From Lentzea sp. NEAU-D7 (lineage in GTDB: Bacteria; Actinomycetota; Actinomycetes; Mycobacteriales; Pseudonocardiaceae), in the NCBI RefSeq assembly GCF_026242055.1, contig NZ_JAPJDL010000003.1, forward strand, positions 320,796 through 384,795: 64,000 bases of DNA, given 5' to 3'. Shown here piece by piece: positions 1 through 8,054 of the stretch. Below the pieces are notes generated by a model. The model made no database searches. It saw only the letters and a list, made by a program, of their open reading frames with translations, and was not told where the DNA came from. The translations under genes and the position numbers were made by a program. The first letter of the stretch is position 1, and each line of letters starts with the position of its first letter.

Positions 1-1
1 C

Positions 2-934
2 GCCGTCGCGGGCATCTTCGCGGGCGGCGAACCGGAACAGCTCGCCGAATGGGTGCCGGAGTGCTTCGGCGACGAGTCGGACCCGAAACTGGCCGCCTTC
101 TGCGCCTCAGAACCCCAGGCGGGCTCCGACGTGGCCGGCTACCGCACCCGCGCCCGTTACAACGAGGCCACCGACGAGTGGGTGCTGAACGGCCAGAAGG
201 CCTGGGCCACCAACGGCGGCATCGCGAACGTGCACGTGGTCACGGCCGTGGTCGACCCCGCCCTGGGCTCCCGCGGCCAGGCCGGTTTCATCGTCCCGCC
301 GGGAACCCCCGGCCTGTCGTCACCGGGCAAGATCAAGAAGCACGGCATGCGCGCCTCGCACACGGCCGACGTCTTCCTGGACGACGTGCGGGTGCCAGGC
401 CGGTGCGTCCTGGGCGGCAAGGAGCGGCTGGAAGCTCGGCTCGCCCGTGCGCGCGAAGGCCTGAAGGCCGGCGGCCAGGCGGCGATGGCCACGTTCGAGA
501 CCACGCGCCCGACCGTGGGCGCGATGGCCGTGGGCGTCGCCCGCGCCGCCTACGACTACGCGCTGGAGTACGCGAAGGACCGCGAGGCGTTCGGCCGCAA
601 GATCATCGAGAACCAGTCGATCGCCTTCGACCTCGCGAACATGCGGATGGAGATCGACGCGTCGCGGCTGCTGGTGTGGCGGGCGGCCTGGATGGGGCGC
701 AACAACGTCCCGTTCACCGCGGGCGAGGGGTCGATGTCGAAGCTCAAGGCGTCCGAGGTGTCGGTGTGGGCGACGGAGCGGGCGATCCACATCCTGGGTG
801 GGGCCGGGTACACCCGTGAGCACCCCGTCGAGCGGATGCATCGCGACGCCAAGATCTTCACCATCTTCGAGGGGACTTCGGAGATCCAGCGGCTCGTGGT
901 GTCGCGGATGATCTCCGGCATGCAGATCAAGTGA
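2..934 (+). CDS. acyl-CoA dehydrogenase, 3' part (5' end outside window)
   Basis: The frame is open from base 2, so the gene starts upstream of the window. The product is an FAD-dependent acyl-CoA dehydrogenase, which desaturates acyl-CoA thioesters at C2-C3. Seen: the family signature CASEPQAGSDVAGY near the visible N-terminus, and FEGTSEIQRLVVSR near the C-terminus; in the family the Glu of the FEGT segment is the catalytic base. The nearby branched-chain-type 2-oxoacid dehydrogenase operon fits a role in branched-chain acyl-CoA oxidation, but this is only context because that operon is on the other strand. The last 22 bp, including the stop codon, recur 539 bp downstream. Confidence 0.93.
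   Translation, partial: AVAGIFAGGEPEQLAEWVPECFGDESDPKLAAFCASEPQAGSDVAGYRTRARYNEATDEWVLNGQKAWATNGGIANVHVVTAVVDPALGSRGQAGFIVPPGTPGLSSPGKIKKHGMRASHTADVFLDDVRVPGRCVLGGKERLEARLARAREGLKAGGQAAMATFETTRPTVGAMAVGVARAAYDYALEYAKDREAFGRKIIENQSIAFDLANMRMEIDASRLLVWRAAWMGRNNVPFTAGEGSMSKLKASEVSVWATERAIHILGGAGYTREHPVERMHRDAKIFTIFEGTSEIQRLVVSRMISGMQIK
913..934 (+). repeat. direct repeat, upstream copy (3' end of acyl-CoA dehydrogenase)
   Basis: These are the last 22 bp of the acyl-CoA dehydrogenase, ending at its TGA. An exact copy lies at 1452-1473. The match stops at 912/1451 on the left and 935/1474 on the right. The two copies bracket a 539-bp period containing one small ORF. Confidence 0.9.
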
Positions 935-949
935 GTTGATCACTCCAGG

Positions 950-976
950 CCGTCCTCAGGCCGTCTGAGGGGACGG
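950..976 (+). terminator. imperfect hairpin after acyl-CoA dehydrogenase
   Basis: CCGTCCTCAG pairs with CTGAGG-GGACGG around a 5-nt loop, leaving two unpaired G in the right arm; G-rich sequence follows and there is no T-run. It may terminate transcripts entering the inserted segment. Weaker than the hairpin at 1476-1520. Confidence 0.4.
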
Positions 977-1139
977 GGGTCTTGCGAGGCTCGAGGCGCG
1001 CCGCCGATGGCGGCGCGCTGTGCCCGTCACCTTGGCACCGCGCCCACATCCATCCCGGCACGCCAGGCTCCCAGCCAGCACCGGTCAGGCCGATCGCGCG
1101 CATGGTCACCCTGATCGAGCCGGGCACGGCGATCGACGC

Positions 1140-1157
1140 GCTGTCCCGGTCGACAGC
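1140..1157. promoter_or_regulatory. inverted repeat in promoter zone of small insert ORF
   Basis: GCTGTC and GACAGC are separated by 6 bp. The pair ends 17 bp before the ATG at 1175, and a TATGGT hexamer (1163-1168) sits 6 bp before that ATG. This would suit a leaderless transcript with an operator at about -35. No binding protein is evident. Confidence 0.3.
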
Positions 1158-1174
1158 GTCTCTATGGTTTCCCC

Positions 1175-1417
1175 ATGATCGAGCGCGGGGACATCGCGTC
1201 TGTACTCGTCCAGTTCCTCGAGGATCGAGGTGGACGAGCATTGGTGCGCCTACCCAACGGCTCCAAGACGAGCCTGCCCTACGAGTGCCTGGATCTGGTC
1301 GTCCGGATTGATGACCTGTCCAAACCAGTCAGCACGGATGAACTTCGCTCGGGCCCACTCCTCGCCCCTTACCGCAGGCAAAGCACCGTCGAAGACCACC
1401 ACCCCGACACGCCATGA
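1175..1417 (+). CDS. small hypothetical protein in the inserted segment
   Basis: 80 codons, product not recognised. The N-terminal 50 residues read like a small beta-rich domain with alternating hydrophobics (VLVQFLEDRGGRALVRLP, then LVVRIDDL); the tail is polar and probably disordered. No signal peptide or membrane segment. There is no Shine-Dalgarno, but a -10-like TATGGT ends 6 bp before the ATG, so it may be leaderless. It is the only plausible gene in the 539-bp segment bracketed by duplicated acyl-CoA dehydrogenase ends. It could be a chance ORF in GC-rich DNA. Confidence 0.45.
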   Translation: MIERGDIASVLVQFLEDRGGRALVRLPNGSKTSLPYECLDLVVRIDDLSKPVSTDELRSGPLLAPYRRQSTVEDHHPDTP

Positions 1418-1451
1418 TCAGCCACTGCCCGCGAGCTCAGCTTCGTGTGAA

Positions 1452-1473
1452 CTCCGGCATGCAGATCAAGTGA
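1452..1473 (+). repeat. direct repeat, downstream copy
   Basis: Exact 22-bp copy of 913-934, including the TGA. No acyl-CoA dehydrogenase coding sequence precedes it here, so it is a duplicated gene tail. A strong terminator hairpin follows. Confidence 0.9.
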
Positions 1474-1475
1474 TG

Positions 1476-1520
1476 CCCCGGGGCGGGCCGGGTTGTGCGC
1501 CCCGGCCCGCCATCAGGGGC
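1476..1520 (+). terminator. strong GC hairpin terminator
   Basis: An 11-bp perfect stem (GGCGGGCCGGG at 1482-1492 with CCCGGCCCGCC at 1501-1511) around an 8-nt loop. An outer GCCCC/GGGGC pair extends it. Its position directly after the duplicated gene end suggests it was the native terminator of the acyl-CoA dehydrogenase before the insertion. Confidence 0.65.
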
Positions 1521-1579
1521 ATTTGGTACCTTCTGGGCGCCCCGGTCGTCTGGGCGAACCCCCATCTTGGAGGAACGTC

Positions 1580-2737
1580 GTGCGCACGTTGACCCATGCC
1601 GAGTTCATGGAGATGCGGCGCTTTCCCGCGCTCGACGGGCTCCGGGCGTTCGCGGCCGTCATCGTGGTGGTCTTCCACTTCGGCGGTGCCGAGTGGAAGT
1701 GGCTCTCCGGCTGGGTCGGCGTCTACCTGTTCTTCGTGTTGTCCGGGTTCCTGATCACCACGCTGCTGTTGCGCGAACAGGACCTCAAGGGCCGGATCTC
1801 GCTCAAGAACTTCTACATCCGGCGTGTCTTCCGGATCATGCCGCCGTACTTCGTGATCTTCGCGTTCATCATGGCGTTCTTCTACCTGCGCGGCGACTTC
1901 TTCACGATCCGGTACCCGGAGACGCTGAAGTACTACCTGCCGTTCATGAACGAGTTCCTGCCCGCGGGCATGGCGGGCGCGCCGAACGACTACTTCTCGG
2001 GCTCGTGGACGCTCGGCATCGAGCAGAAGTTCTACCTGGTGTGGCCCGCGCTGATGGTCGTCGCCGGGGTTGCCGCGGCTCGCCGCCGCGTCTACATCGC
2101 GGTGGGCGCCATGGCCGTGCTCGTCGCCCTCATCCCGTTGACCGGCGGCTGGTACACCAGCTACTCGATGACCGCGCTCTACACGTCGTCGGTGCACTAC
2201 GTGGTGCTGCTGGTCGGTGCGCTGCTGGCGATCGTCATGAACAGCAAACGCCTCTACGCGTTGGTGCAGCCGTTGACGCACCCGCTGATCGCGCCGCTGG
2301 CGATCATCGGGTTCGCGGTGCTGCACGTGAACATGGAGACCCTTTGGCACGCCACGAGCAACGCCGTGGTGCTGCTGCTCGCTTACGCGGTGCTGACGGC
2401 GATGCTGATCGTGTCGCTGATGAGCCGCAATCCGGTGACTTGGGTGTTGTCGACCGCGCCGGCTCGTTTCGTCGGCGACCGCTCGTACTCGCTGTACCTG
2501 TTCCAGGGCATCGCGGCCTTCATGGTGGCGGGGGTGCTGCCGCGCTTCGCGGTCTACGGCACGCTCACCGCCGTCGTGGTGACGCTGGTGTCGTTGCTGC
2601 TCGCGGACGTCGTCTACCGCTGGGTCGAGCACCCGGCGATCGAGCTGGGCCGCCGCATCATCGCGCGCCGTGCGCAGAAGTCGGCGCCGGTCAACCCGCC
2701 GACCAGGGAAGTTCCCCCGGTCCCGGTCAACGCCTGA
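1580..2737 (+). CDS. acyltransferase family 3 membrane protein
   Basis: 385 aa integral membrane O-acyltransferase (Acyltransferase_3/OafA-type). These enzymes move acyl groups onto sugars, antibiotics or cell-envelope glycans. Seen: the family start RRFPALDGLRAFAAV with the conserved His33 in the first membrane segment (VVVFHFGG), the SWTLGIEQKFYLVWP motif after the third to fourth helices, and about ten hydrophobic segments. GTG 1580 is chosen because GGAGG (1569-1573) lies 6 bp upstream; the longer frame from 1493 has no such site. It stands alone, so the substrate cannot be assigned. A hairpin follows the stop. Confidence 0.88.
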   Translation: MRTLTHAEFMEMRRFPALDGLRAFAAVIVVVFHFGGAEWKWLSGWVGVYLFFVLSGFLITTLLLREQDLKGRISLKNFYIRRVFRIMPPYFVIFAFIMAFFYLRGDFFTIRYPETLKYYLPFMNEFLPAGMAGAPNDYFSGSWTLGIEQKFYLVWPALMVVAGVAAARRRVYIAVGAMAVLVALIPLTGGWYTSYSMTALYTSSVHYVVLLVGALLAIVMNSKRLYALVQPLTHPLIAPLAIIGFAVLHVNMETLWHATSNAVVLLLAYAVLTAMLIVSLMSRNPVTWVLSTAPARFVGDRSYSLYLFQGIAAFMVAGVLPRFAVYGTLTAVVVTLVSLLLADVVYRWVEHPAIELGRRIIARRAQKSAPVNPPTREVPPVPVNA

Positions 2738-2745
2738 GGCTGAGC

Positions 2746-2774
2746 GGCCCGCCGTTCCCCTGAGCCGGCGGGCC
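2746..2774 (+). terminator. hairpin terminator after acyltransferase
   Basis: GGCCCGCCG (2746-2754) pairs perfectly with CGGCGGGCC (2766-2774) around an 11-nt loop. It lies 8 bp after the acyltransferase stop and could also serve the minus-strand gene ending at 2828. Confidence 0.6.
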
Positions 2775-2827
2775 ACCGACACCTTCTCGCCGCGCGGTTA
2801 TGGCGCGGTAAAGATCCAGGTCTGTGC

Positions 2828-3154
2828 TCAGAGGGGCAGCGTCAGGACCGCGCCCACGCGCTTGAGCTCGCGGCGGTGCACGGCCAGCAGCACCGTGTCG
2901 TGCGGGCGGCGGAAGTGCAGCACCACGAAGTTCGGGTGCGGCGGGTCCTGGTCGACGACCTGCTCGACGCGGCCCTCCGCGTCGCTGAAGACGATCCGCT
3001 CGGACCAGATGATCTTGGTGGGGCCGAAGAACAGCTCGCCCTCCTGCCACTCGCCGTCCAGGAAGACGTCGCCGTCGCCGCGCGCGTTGTCGTCGCCGGA
3101 CGGGCCGAACGCTTCGCCGAGCACGCCCCCGAGAATCTCGAACAGAGCAGACAT
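2828..3154 (-). CDS. hypothetical protein, 108 aa
   Basis: Product not recognised. A soluble acidic-to-neutral protein with no signal peptide. The middle reads as beta strands (ELFFGPTKIIWSERIVFSD, then NFVVLHFRRPHDTVLLAVHRREL). The ATG is preceded at normal distance by a GAAGGGGG stretch, so the start looks sound. It lies downstream of the minus-strand MerR gene with a gap of about 70 bp and may be cotranscribed with it. Confidence 0.65.
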   Translation of the reverse strand: MSALFEILGGVLGEAFGPSGDDNARGDGDVFLDGEWQEGELFFGPTKIIWSERIVFSDAEGRVEQVVDQDPPHPNFVVLHFRRPHDTVLLAVHRRELKRVGAVLTLPL

Positions 3155-3223
3155 GACGATTCCCCCTTCGTTGCCACAGGAACGAGCTGGGCGCCCAGCT
3201 GGTTCCCGCGGGATCTCGGAGAT

Positions 3224-4144
3224 CTAGCCGAACGGCTGACCGGCTTCGCGCAGCCAGGCGCGCTCGCGCGAGTGGTCCGGCATGGCGGGCCAGCCGTTGA
3301 CCTTCGCGATCAGGACCCAGTACCGCTCGGCACGAGGGTCCGCGAAGTCGGAGAGCTCGCGGAGCCGTTCGACGAGGCTCTCGTCGTTCGGCAGGCCCAG
3401 CGCCTGCGCCCAGTTGGCGTTCACGCGGTCCACGACCTCGCGCGCCTCGGCGGACCGCGGCGCGATGCCCGCGTCGAGAGCCTCCCGCGCCTGGGCGATC
3501 GCGAAGTTGAACGCCGCCATCTGGTCACCCTGGGGCGGGCTCAGGTCGGCGCCTTCGCGACGCTTCTCCTGGTGCTGCTGGGACATGCGCTTGACCGCGG
3601 CACGGAAGTCCGGGTCCTGCACGAGCTTCGCGAGCTCGACCCACGCCTCCAGCTGCTCGGTCGACGGGTCGTCCGGCAGCTCGATCCGCACGGATCGCAT
3701 GTGCTGCTCGAACTGCGGATCCAGCTCGTAGGGCCCGAACACCTCCTCGAAGAAGTCGTCGAGGATCCGCTGGCGCTCCTCGTCCGACATGCGTGCCAAC
3801 TCGTTCATCAGTTCCATCTCCCCTCCCTTGGCGACGGCACGCAGGACGGCACGGCGCAGCCGCAACGTCTTCATCTGCGCGTCGATCGCGTCTGCGTGTG
3901 CACGCGCCACGTCGGTCACCGACACCTCGCGGGCCAGCACGCGGCCGGCTGTCGGCAGGTCGACGCCCAGATCCCTGAGCGTGCGGACGAGTTTCAGCCT
4001 CGCCAGCGCCTCGGTGTCGTAGGTGCGGTAGCCGCCGGCGGTTCTGTCCGTGGGCGGGATGAGGCCCGAGTCGGAGTAGAACCTGATGGTGCGGACGGTG
4101 AGTCCGGTCATCCTGGCGAGCTCGCCGATCTGGTAGCGCGTCAC
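3224..4144 (-). CDS. MerR-family transcriptional regulator
   Basis: 306 aa from the GTG at 4144; the frame is open further upstream, but homology starts at TRYQIGELARMTGLTVRTIRFY. The MerR winged-helix DNA-binding domain occupies about residues 1-70 and a coiled-coil dimerisation stretch follows. The roughly 200-residue C-terminal region is polar and not a recognised effector domain. Upstream is a textbook MerR promoter: TTGACT, a 19-bp spacer containing the dyad CTCCAGTAACTGGAG, then CACAGT ending 7 bp before the GTG. That predicts autoregulation and a leaderless mRNA. It is divergent from the membrane protein gene at 4208, a likely shared target. Confidence 0.88.
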   Translation of the reverse strand: MTRYQIGELARMTGLTVRTIRFYSDSGLIPPTDRTAGGYRTYDTEALARLKLVRTLRDLGVDLPTAGRVLAREVSVTDVARAHADAIDAQMKTLRLRRAVLRAVAKGGEMELMNELARMSDEERQRILDDFFEEVFGPYELDPQFEQHMRSVRIELPDDPSTEQLEAWVELAKLVQDPDFRAAVKRMSQQHQEKRREGADLSPPQGDQMAAFNFAIAQAREALDAGIAPRSAEAREVVDRVNANWAQALGLPNDESLVERLRELSDFADPRAERYWVLIAKVNGWPAMPDHSRERAWLREAGQPFG

Positions 4145-4182
4145 GGGGACAACTGTGCAGTCTCCAGTTACTGGAGAGTCAA
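4145..4182 (-). promoter_or_regulatory. MerR-type promoter/operator with 19-bp spacer
   Basis: On the minus strand the -35 TTGACT is at 4182-4177, the -10 CACAGT at 4157-4152, and the spacer is 19 bp. A perfect dyad CTCCAG-TAA-CTGGAG (4162-4176) fills the spacer. Elongated spacers carrying a dyad are characteristic of MerR-family targets. The -10 lies 7 bp from the GTG, so no 5' UTR is expected. Confidence 0.75.
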
Positions 4183-4207
4183 ACCGAAAAGCGGGACGAT
4201 CACGATC

Positions 4208-5632
4208 GTGTCGACGACCCTGGCGTGGATGGACCGCGTTTTCGCCGCTTACTGGCCGCCCGTGCTCGCGGCGCTGGTGCTGTTCTGGGCGTACAGCGTG
4301 ATCACGCGCGCGCTGGCCATTTGGGCTGGACACGAAGTCGCGTTCAAAGATCCGAAGCCGGCGCGGACGGCCAAGTCCGGGGCCAGCGGGTCCATGGCTT
4401 GGGCGGTCATCAAGTGGCTCGTACTCGCAGTCGTGCTCGCGTGTGCCACCGGCTACGGACTTTTCCTGCTGCTGGGCAGGCCGTCACTCCCGGCCCGGAA
4501 CGCGTTCACCACCACCGAACTGCTCGATCTGCTGAAAATCGGACTCGCCGTGGTGGGTGGTCTCGGCGCCGTCGTCGCCCTCTCCGTCGCCTACCGGAAG
4601 CAGCAGGTTTCGGAAGCCGCGCACGTCATCGCCAACGATCAGGAGCTTCGCGAGCACGACAAGTTCTTCAACGAACGATACGGAAGCGCTGCGGAACAGC
4701 TGGGGCACGAGCGCTTCGCCGTGCGGCTGGCCGGCGTCTACGCCATGACCGGGCTCGCCGACGACTGGCCTGCTGGACGACAGATGTGCGTCAACGTGCT
4801 GTGCGGCTACCTCCGCACCCCTTACCCGCAGAACGACTCGACCGACCGGGAAGTGCGGCAAGAGATCATCAAGACCCTGCTGGACCACGTCTGGGGTCAC
4901 AGCCCGCAGGGACGGCCCATCCGGATGGACTTCAGGAAGGTCCAGTTCGAGGACCTCGACCTGTCCCGCCGCAAGTTCAGCGCCGAGATGGACTTCGAGG
5001 AGGCCGTCTTTCACGGGAAGCTGACCAACTTCACCGAATGCGACTTCACCGGCGTGGTGAACTTCTACGGTGCGACCTTCGCGTCGGAGGTGACTTCCTT
5101 CGCCGGCTCGGACTTCCGCGGCGCCATCGCCAACTTCCAGCGGGCTCAGTTCATCGGGAAAACGGTCGACTTCACCGAGACCAACATCGTGTCGAGTGGT
5201 CTCAGCTTCGAGGAAGCGAGGGTCGTGGACGGCGCAACGGTGTCGTTCAGAGGCACCCGAGCACAGGCAACGTCGATCTCCTTCGAGAACGCCGTGATGC
5301 GGAAGGCGGAGCTGAACTTCTCCACGGTGCTCTTCATGCCGCCGGACGAGCGCAAGTTCCAGTCGCGGATCAACCTGCGACAGATCGCTGCGGTGGGGAC
5401 GACCATCACCTTCCAAGACAGCAAGATCAACGACGCCGTCCTGGAGTTCAACCGGGCGGAACTCCGCGACTGCACGATCAACGGCGACCGCCTCGTCCTG
5501 AACAACACGGACGTCCTGGTACGGGACGTGCGCCCAGCTGAAGCCGCCGAGGCGTTGCGCGAGCTCAGCAGAATCGTGCGAAAGGCCCCCGCGCCGGAGC
5601 ACGAGGGCCCTCACCGAGACGAACCTCAGTAG
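4208..5632 (+). CDS. membrane-anchored pentapeptide-repeat-type protein
   Basis: 474 aa from GTG 4208; an in-frame ATG at 4229 is an alternative. Three hydrophobic segments lie at about residues 10-37, 66-90 and 107-130, followed by a soluble region (KQQVSEAAHVIANDQELREHD). From about residue 240 to 450 there is a run of F/L-centred quasi-pentapeptides (MDFEEAVFHG, NFTECDFTG, SFAGSDFRG), expected to form a right-handed beta-solenoid. Function is unknown. It is divergent from the merR gene across a 63-bp operator region, so it is a candidate MerR target. Its last 7 bp overlap the convergent E2 gene. Confidence 0.8.
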   Translation: MSTTLAWMDRVFAAYWPPVLAALVLFWAYSVITRALAIWAGHEVAFKDPKPARTAKSGASGSMAWAVIKWLVLAVVLACATGYGLFLLLGRPSLPARNAFTTTELLDLLKIGLAVVGGLGAVVALSVAYRKQQVSEAAHVIANDQELREHDKFFNERYGSAAEQLGHERFAVRLAGVYAMTGLADDWPAGRQMCVNVLCGYLRTPYPQNDSTDREVRQEIIKTLLDHVWGHSPQGRPIRMDFRKVQFEDLDLSRRKFSAEMDFEEAVFHGKLTNFTECDFTGVVNFYGATFASEVTSFAGSDFRGAIANFQRAQFIGKTVDFTETNIVSSGLSFEEARVVDGATVSFRGTRAQATSISFENAVMRKAELNFSTVLFMPPDERKFQSRINLRQIAAVGTTITFQDSKINDAVLEFNRAELRDCTINGDRLVLNNTDVLVRDVRPAEAAEALRELSRIVRKAPAPEHEGPHRDEPQ

Positions 5633-7014
5633 GTCATCGCGATGCCCGGCTCGGCCAGCAGCGCGCCGACGTCGGCCAGGAACTGCGAGCCCTGCTGGCC
5701 GTCGACCACGCGGTGGTCGAACGACAGCGCGAGCTGGCAGATCTTGCGGATCTTGATCTCGCCGTCGACCACCCACGGCATGTCGCGGATCGCGCCCAGC
5801 GCGAGGATCGCGGACTCACCGGGGTTGAGGATCGGCGTGCCGGTGTCGACGCCGAAGACGCCGACGTTGGTGATCGTGATGGTGCCGTTCATCATGTCGG
5901 CCGGCGACGTCTTGCCGTCGCGGGCGACCGTGGCGAGCTCGTCCAGTGCCACCGCGAGTTCCTTGAGCGACATGCGGTCGGCGTCGCGGACCTTCGGCAC
6001 CACCAGGCCCCGCGGCGTGGCGGCCGCGATGCCCAGGTGGACGTAGTCCTTGTAGACGATCTCGTTCGCGGCCGCGTCCCACGTCGCGTTGACGTCCGGC
6101 GTGCGGCGAGCCGCGAGGATGACGGCCTTCGCGCAGAACGCGAGGGGCGTCAGCTTCACGCCGCGGAACTCCGGCGCGTTCTTCAGGCGTGCGCGCAGTT
6201 CCATCATCGGCGTCACGTCGACCGTCAGGAACTCGGTGACGTGCGGTGCGGTGAACGCGCTGTCCACCATCGCCTGCGCGGTCGCCTTGCGGACGCCCTT
6301 GATGGGCACCCGGCGTTCGCGCGAGCCGTTGTCCACAACGGACTGCACAGGAGCGGCAGCCGGTGCGGAGACAGCGGTTTCGACGTCCTCACGCGTGATC
6401 ACGCCACCGGGACCGGAGCCCGTGAGCGCGTGCAGGTCGACGCCGAGGTCCTTGGCCAGCTTGCGCACCGGCGGCTTGGCCAGCGGCACGTACCCGCCCG
6501 GCGTCTGGACCGGAGCCGCGGCCACGACCGGAGCGGGCGCGGGCGCAGGCGCGGGTGCCGGTGCGGCGACGGGAGCGGGCGGAGCCACGACAGCCGCGGC
6601 CGGAGCCGGGGAGTCCTTGCGGGCACGGCGCTTCGCCGTGCCGGACTTCGGGCCGTAGCCGACGAGCGTCGCGATGCGACCGCCCGGCATCTCCTCGCCG
6701 ATCTTGCCGGACGAGGTGCCGTTCGCCTCCGCCGCGGCGGGAGCGGGGGCAGGGGCGGCCGCGCCACCGGGGTCGGTGTCGATCGTGATGATCGGGACGC
6801 CGACCTCGACGGTCTGACCGGGCTCCGCGAGGAGCTCGGTCACGACGCCGGCCCACGGGCACGGCAGCTCGACGGCGGCCTTGGCCGTCTCGATCTCGAC
6901 GATGATCTGGTTGACCTTGACGGTGTCACCCGGCTTCACGTGCCAGGTGAGGATCTCGGCCTCGGTCAGCCCCTCTGCCGTGTCGGGCAGGGGGAATTGC
7001 TTGTACTGCGGCAT
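5626..7014 (-). CDS. bkdC: 2-oxoacid dehydrogenase E2 (dihydrolipoamide acyltransferase), probably branched-chain
   Basis: 462 aa, third gene of an E1alpha-E1beta-E2 operon. An N-terminal lipoyl domain (about 1-77) has the lipoylated Lys45 in ETAKAAVE. A long Ala/Pro linker (about 85-190) is followed by a peripheral-subunit-binding domain (VRKLAKDLGVDLHALTGSG). The C-terminal acyltransferase domain carries the DHRVVDG active-site motif. ATG 7014 (MPQYKQF) is chosen because the lipoyl domain begins there and AAGGGG precedes it. It starts 14 bp after the E1beta stop. Branched-chain specificity is inferred from resemblance to the mycobacterial bkdABC order; pyruvate cannot be excluded. No E3 gene is in the window. 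Confidence 0.9.
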   Translation of the reverse strand: MPQYKQFPLPDTAEGLTEAEILTWHVKPGDTVKVNQIIVEIETAKAAVELPCPWAGVVTELLAEPGQTVEVGVPIITIDTDPGGAAAPAPAPAAAEANGTSSGKIGEEMPGGRIATLVGYGPKSGTAKRRARKDSPAPAAAVVAPPAPVAAPAPAPAPAPAPVVAAAPVQTPGGYVPLAKPPVRKLAKDLGVDLHALTGSGPGGVITREDVETAVSAPAAAPVQSVVDNGSRERRVPIKGVRKATAQAMVDSAFTAPHVTEFLTVDVTPMMELRARLKNAPEFRGVKLTPLAFCAKAVILAARRTPDVNATWDAAANEIVYKDYVHLGIAAATPRGLVVPKVRDADRMSLKELAVALDELATVARDGKTSPADMMNGTITITNVGVFGVDTGTPILNPGESAILALGAIRDMPWVVDGEIKIRKICQLALSFDHRVVDGQQGSQFLADVGALLAEPGIAMTY

Positions 7015-7028
7015 TTCCGGTTGTCCCC

Positions 7029-8054
7029 TTACCAGGCGAGAGAGCGGTCGACGGCGTGCAGCACCCGGTCGAGGTCGGGGAGGAACTCCTCCTCGAGCTT
7101 CGACGGCGGGTACGGGGTGTCGAAACCGGTCACCCGCAGCACCGGTGCCTGCAGGGAGTAGAAGCACTCCTGCTGGACCTTGGCTGCAATCTCGCTGGCG
7201 ATGGAGGACTCGGACGGCGCCTCGGACACGACGATCAGGCGGCCGGTGCGGCGCACCGAGTCGTAGACCGGTGCGAGGTCGAGCGGCGACAGCGTGCGCA
7301 GGTCGATGACCTCCAGCGACGTGCCGTCCTCAGCGGCCGCGTTCGCGGCGTCGAGAGAGGTGCGGACCATCGGGCCGTACGCCACCAGCGTCGCGTCCGT
7401 GCCGGACCGCAGAACGCGCGACTCGAACAGCTTGCCGGGCTGGGTCGTGGTGTCGACCTCGCCCTTCTCGTAGTAACGGCGCTTGGGCTCGAAGAACAGC
7501 ACCGGGTCGTCGCTGTCGATCGCCTGCTGGATCATCCAGTACGCGTCGGCCGGGTTCGAGCACGAGACGACCTTGAGGCCGGCGGTGTGCGCGAAGTACG
7601 ACTCCGGGGACTCCGAGTGGTGCTCGACCGCACCGATGCCGCCACCGAACGGCACGCGGATCACGATGGGCAGCTTGATCTTGCCCTGCGTGCGGTAGTG
7701 CAGCTTCGCGACCTGCGACACGATCTGGTCGAAGCCCGGGAAGATGAATCCGTCGAACTGGATCTCGCACACCGGGCGGTAGCCGCGGATCGCGAGGCCC
7801 ACGGCGGTGCCGATGATGCCGGACTCCGCGAGCGGCGTGTCGAGCACGCGCTGCTCACCGAAGTCCTTCTGCAGGCCGTCGGTGATGCGGAAGACGCCAC
7901 CGAGCTTGCCGATGTCCTCGCCCATCATGATGACCTTGGGGTTGGCCTCCATGGCCGCCCGCAAGCCCATGTTGAGCGCCTTGGAGATCGTGAGCGTCTG
8001 CACCGGGGACGCCGGAGCAGCAGCCGAGGAACGGTCCATGGTCGGAGCAGCCAT
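7029..8054 (-). CDS. bkdB: 2-oxoacid dehydrogenase E1 beta subunit
   Basis: 341 aa. The beta subunit of the thiamine-diphosphate E1 component pairs with the alpha subunit encoded just upstream. Family segments include VIMMGEDIGKLGGVF, DTPLAESGIIGTAVGLA and the conserved VPFGGGIGAVEHHSESPESY. Its ATG shares one base with the alpha subunit's TGA (TGATG), so translation is coupled and 1:1 subunit synthesis is expected. An unusual Ala/Ser/Pro-rich N-terminus of about 18 residues precedes the core. Confidence 0.92.
   Translation of the reverse strand: MAAPTMDRSSAAAPASPVQTLTISKALNMGLRAAMEANPKVIMMGEDIGKLGGVFRITDGLQKDFGEQRVLDTPLAESGIIGTAVGLAIRGYRPVCEIQFDGFIFPGFDQIVSQVAKLHYRTQGKIKLPIVIRVPFGGGIGAVEHHSESPESYFAHTAGLKVVSCSNPADAYWMIQQAIDSDDPVLFFEPKRRYYEKGEVDTTTQPGKLFESRVLRSGTDATLVAYGPMVRTSLDAANAAAEDGTSLEVIDLRTLSPLDLAPVYDSVRRTGRLIVVSEAPSESSIASEIAAKVQQECFYSLQAPVLRVTGFDTPYPPSKLEEEFLPDLDRVLHAVDRSLAW

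Larger units (their letters stand above)
935..1473. other. putative 539-bp insertion between duplicated gene ends
   Basis: The segment begins directly after the acyl-CoA dehydrogenase stop and ends with a second copy of that gene's last 22 bp. A strong hairpin at 1476-1520, which looks like the gene's own terminator, lies directly after the second copy. Removing one period would restore gene-end followed by terminator. The segment holds a hairpin (950-976), an inverted repeat (1140-1157) and an 80-codon ORF (1175-1417). No transposase, integrase or terminal inverted repeats were seen. That it is an acquired cassette is inference. Confidence 0.6.

Noticed and set aside
935..1473. Insertion sequence or MITE
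   Set aside because: No terminal inverted repeats matching each other and no transposase; the flanking duplication of 22 bp is longer than usual target-site duplications.
2876..4207. N-terminal 444 codons of a 918-codon plus-strand ORF
   Set aside because: They are antisense to the MerR gene and the 108-aa gene and read as composition shadow; only the part from 4208 has protein-like membrane segments and solenoid repeats.
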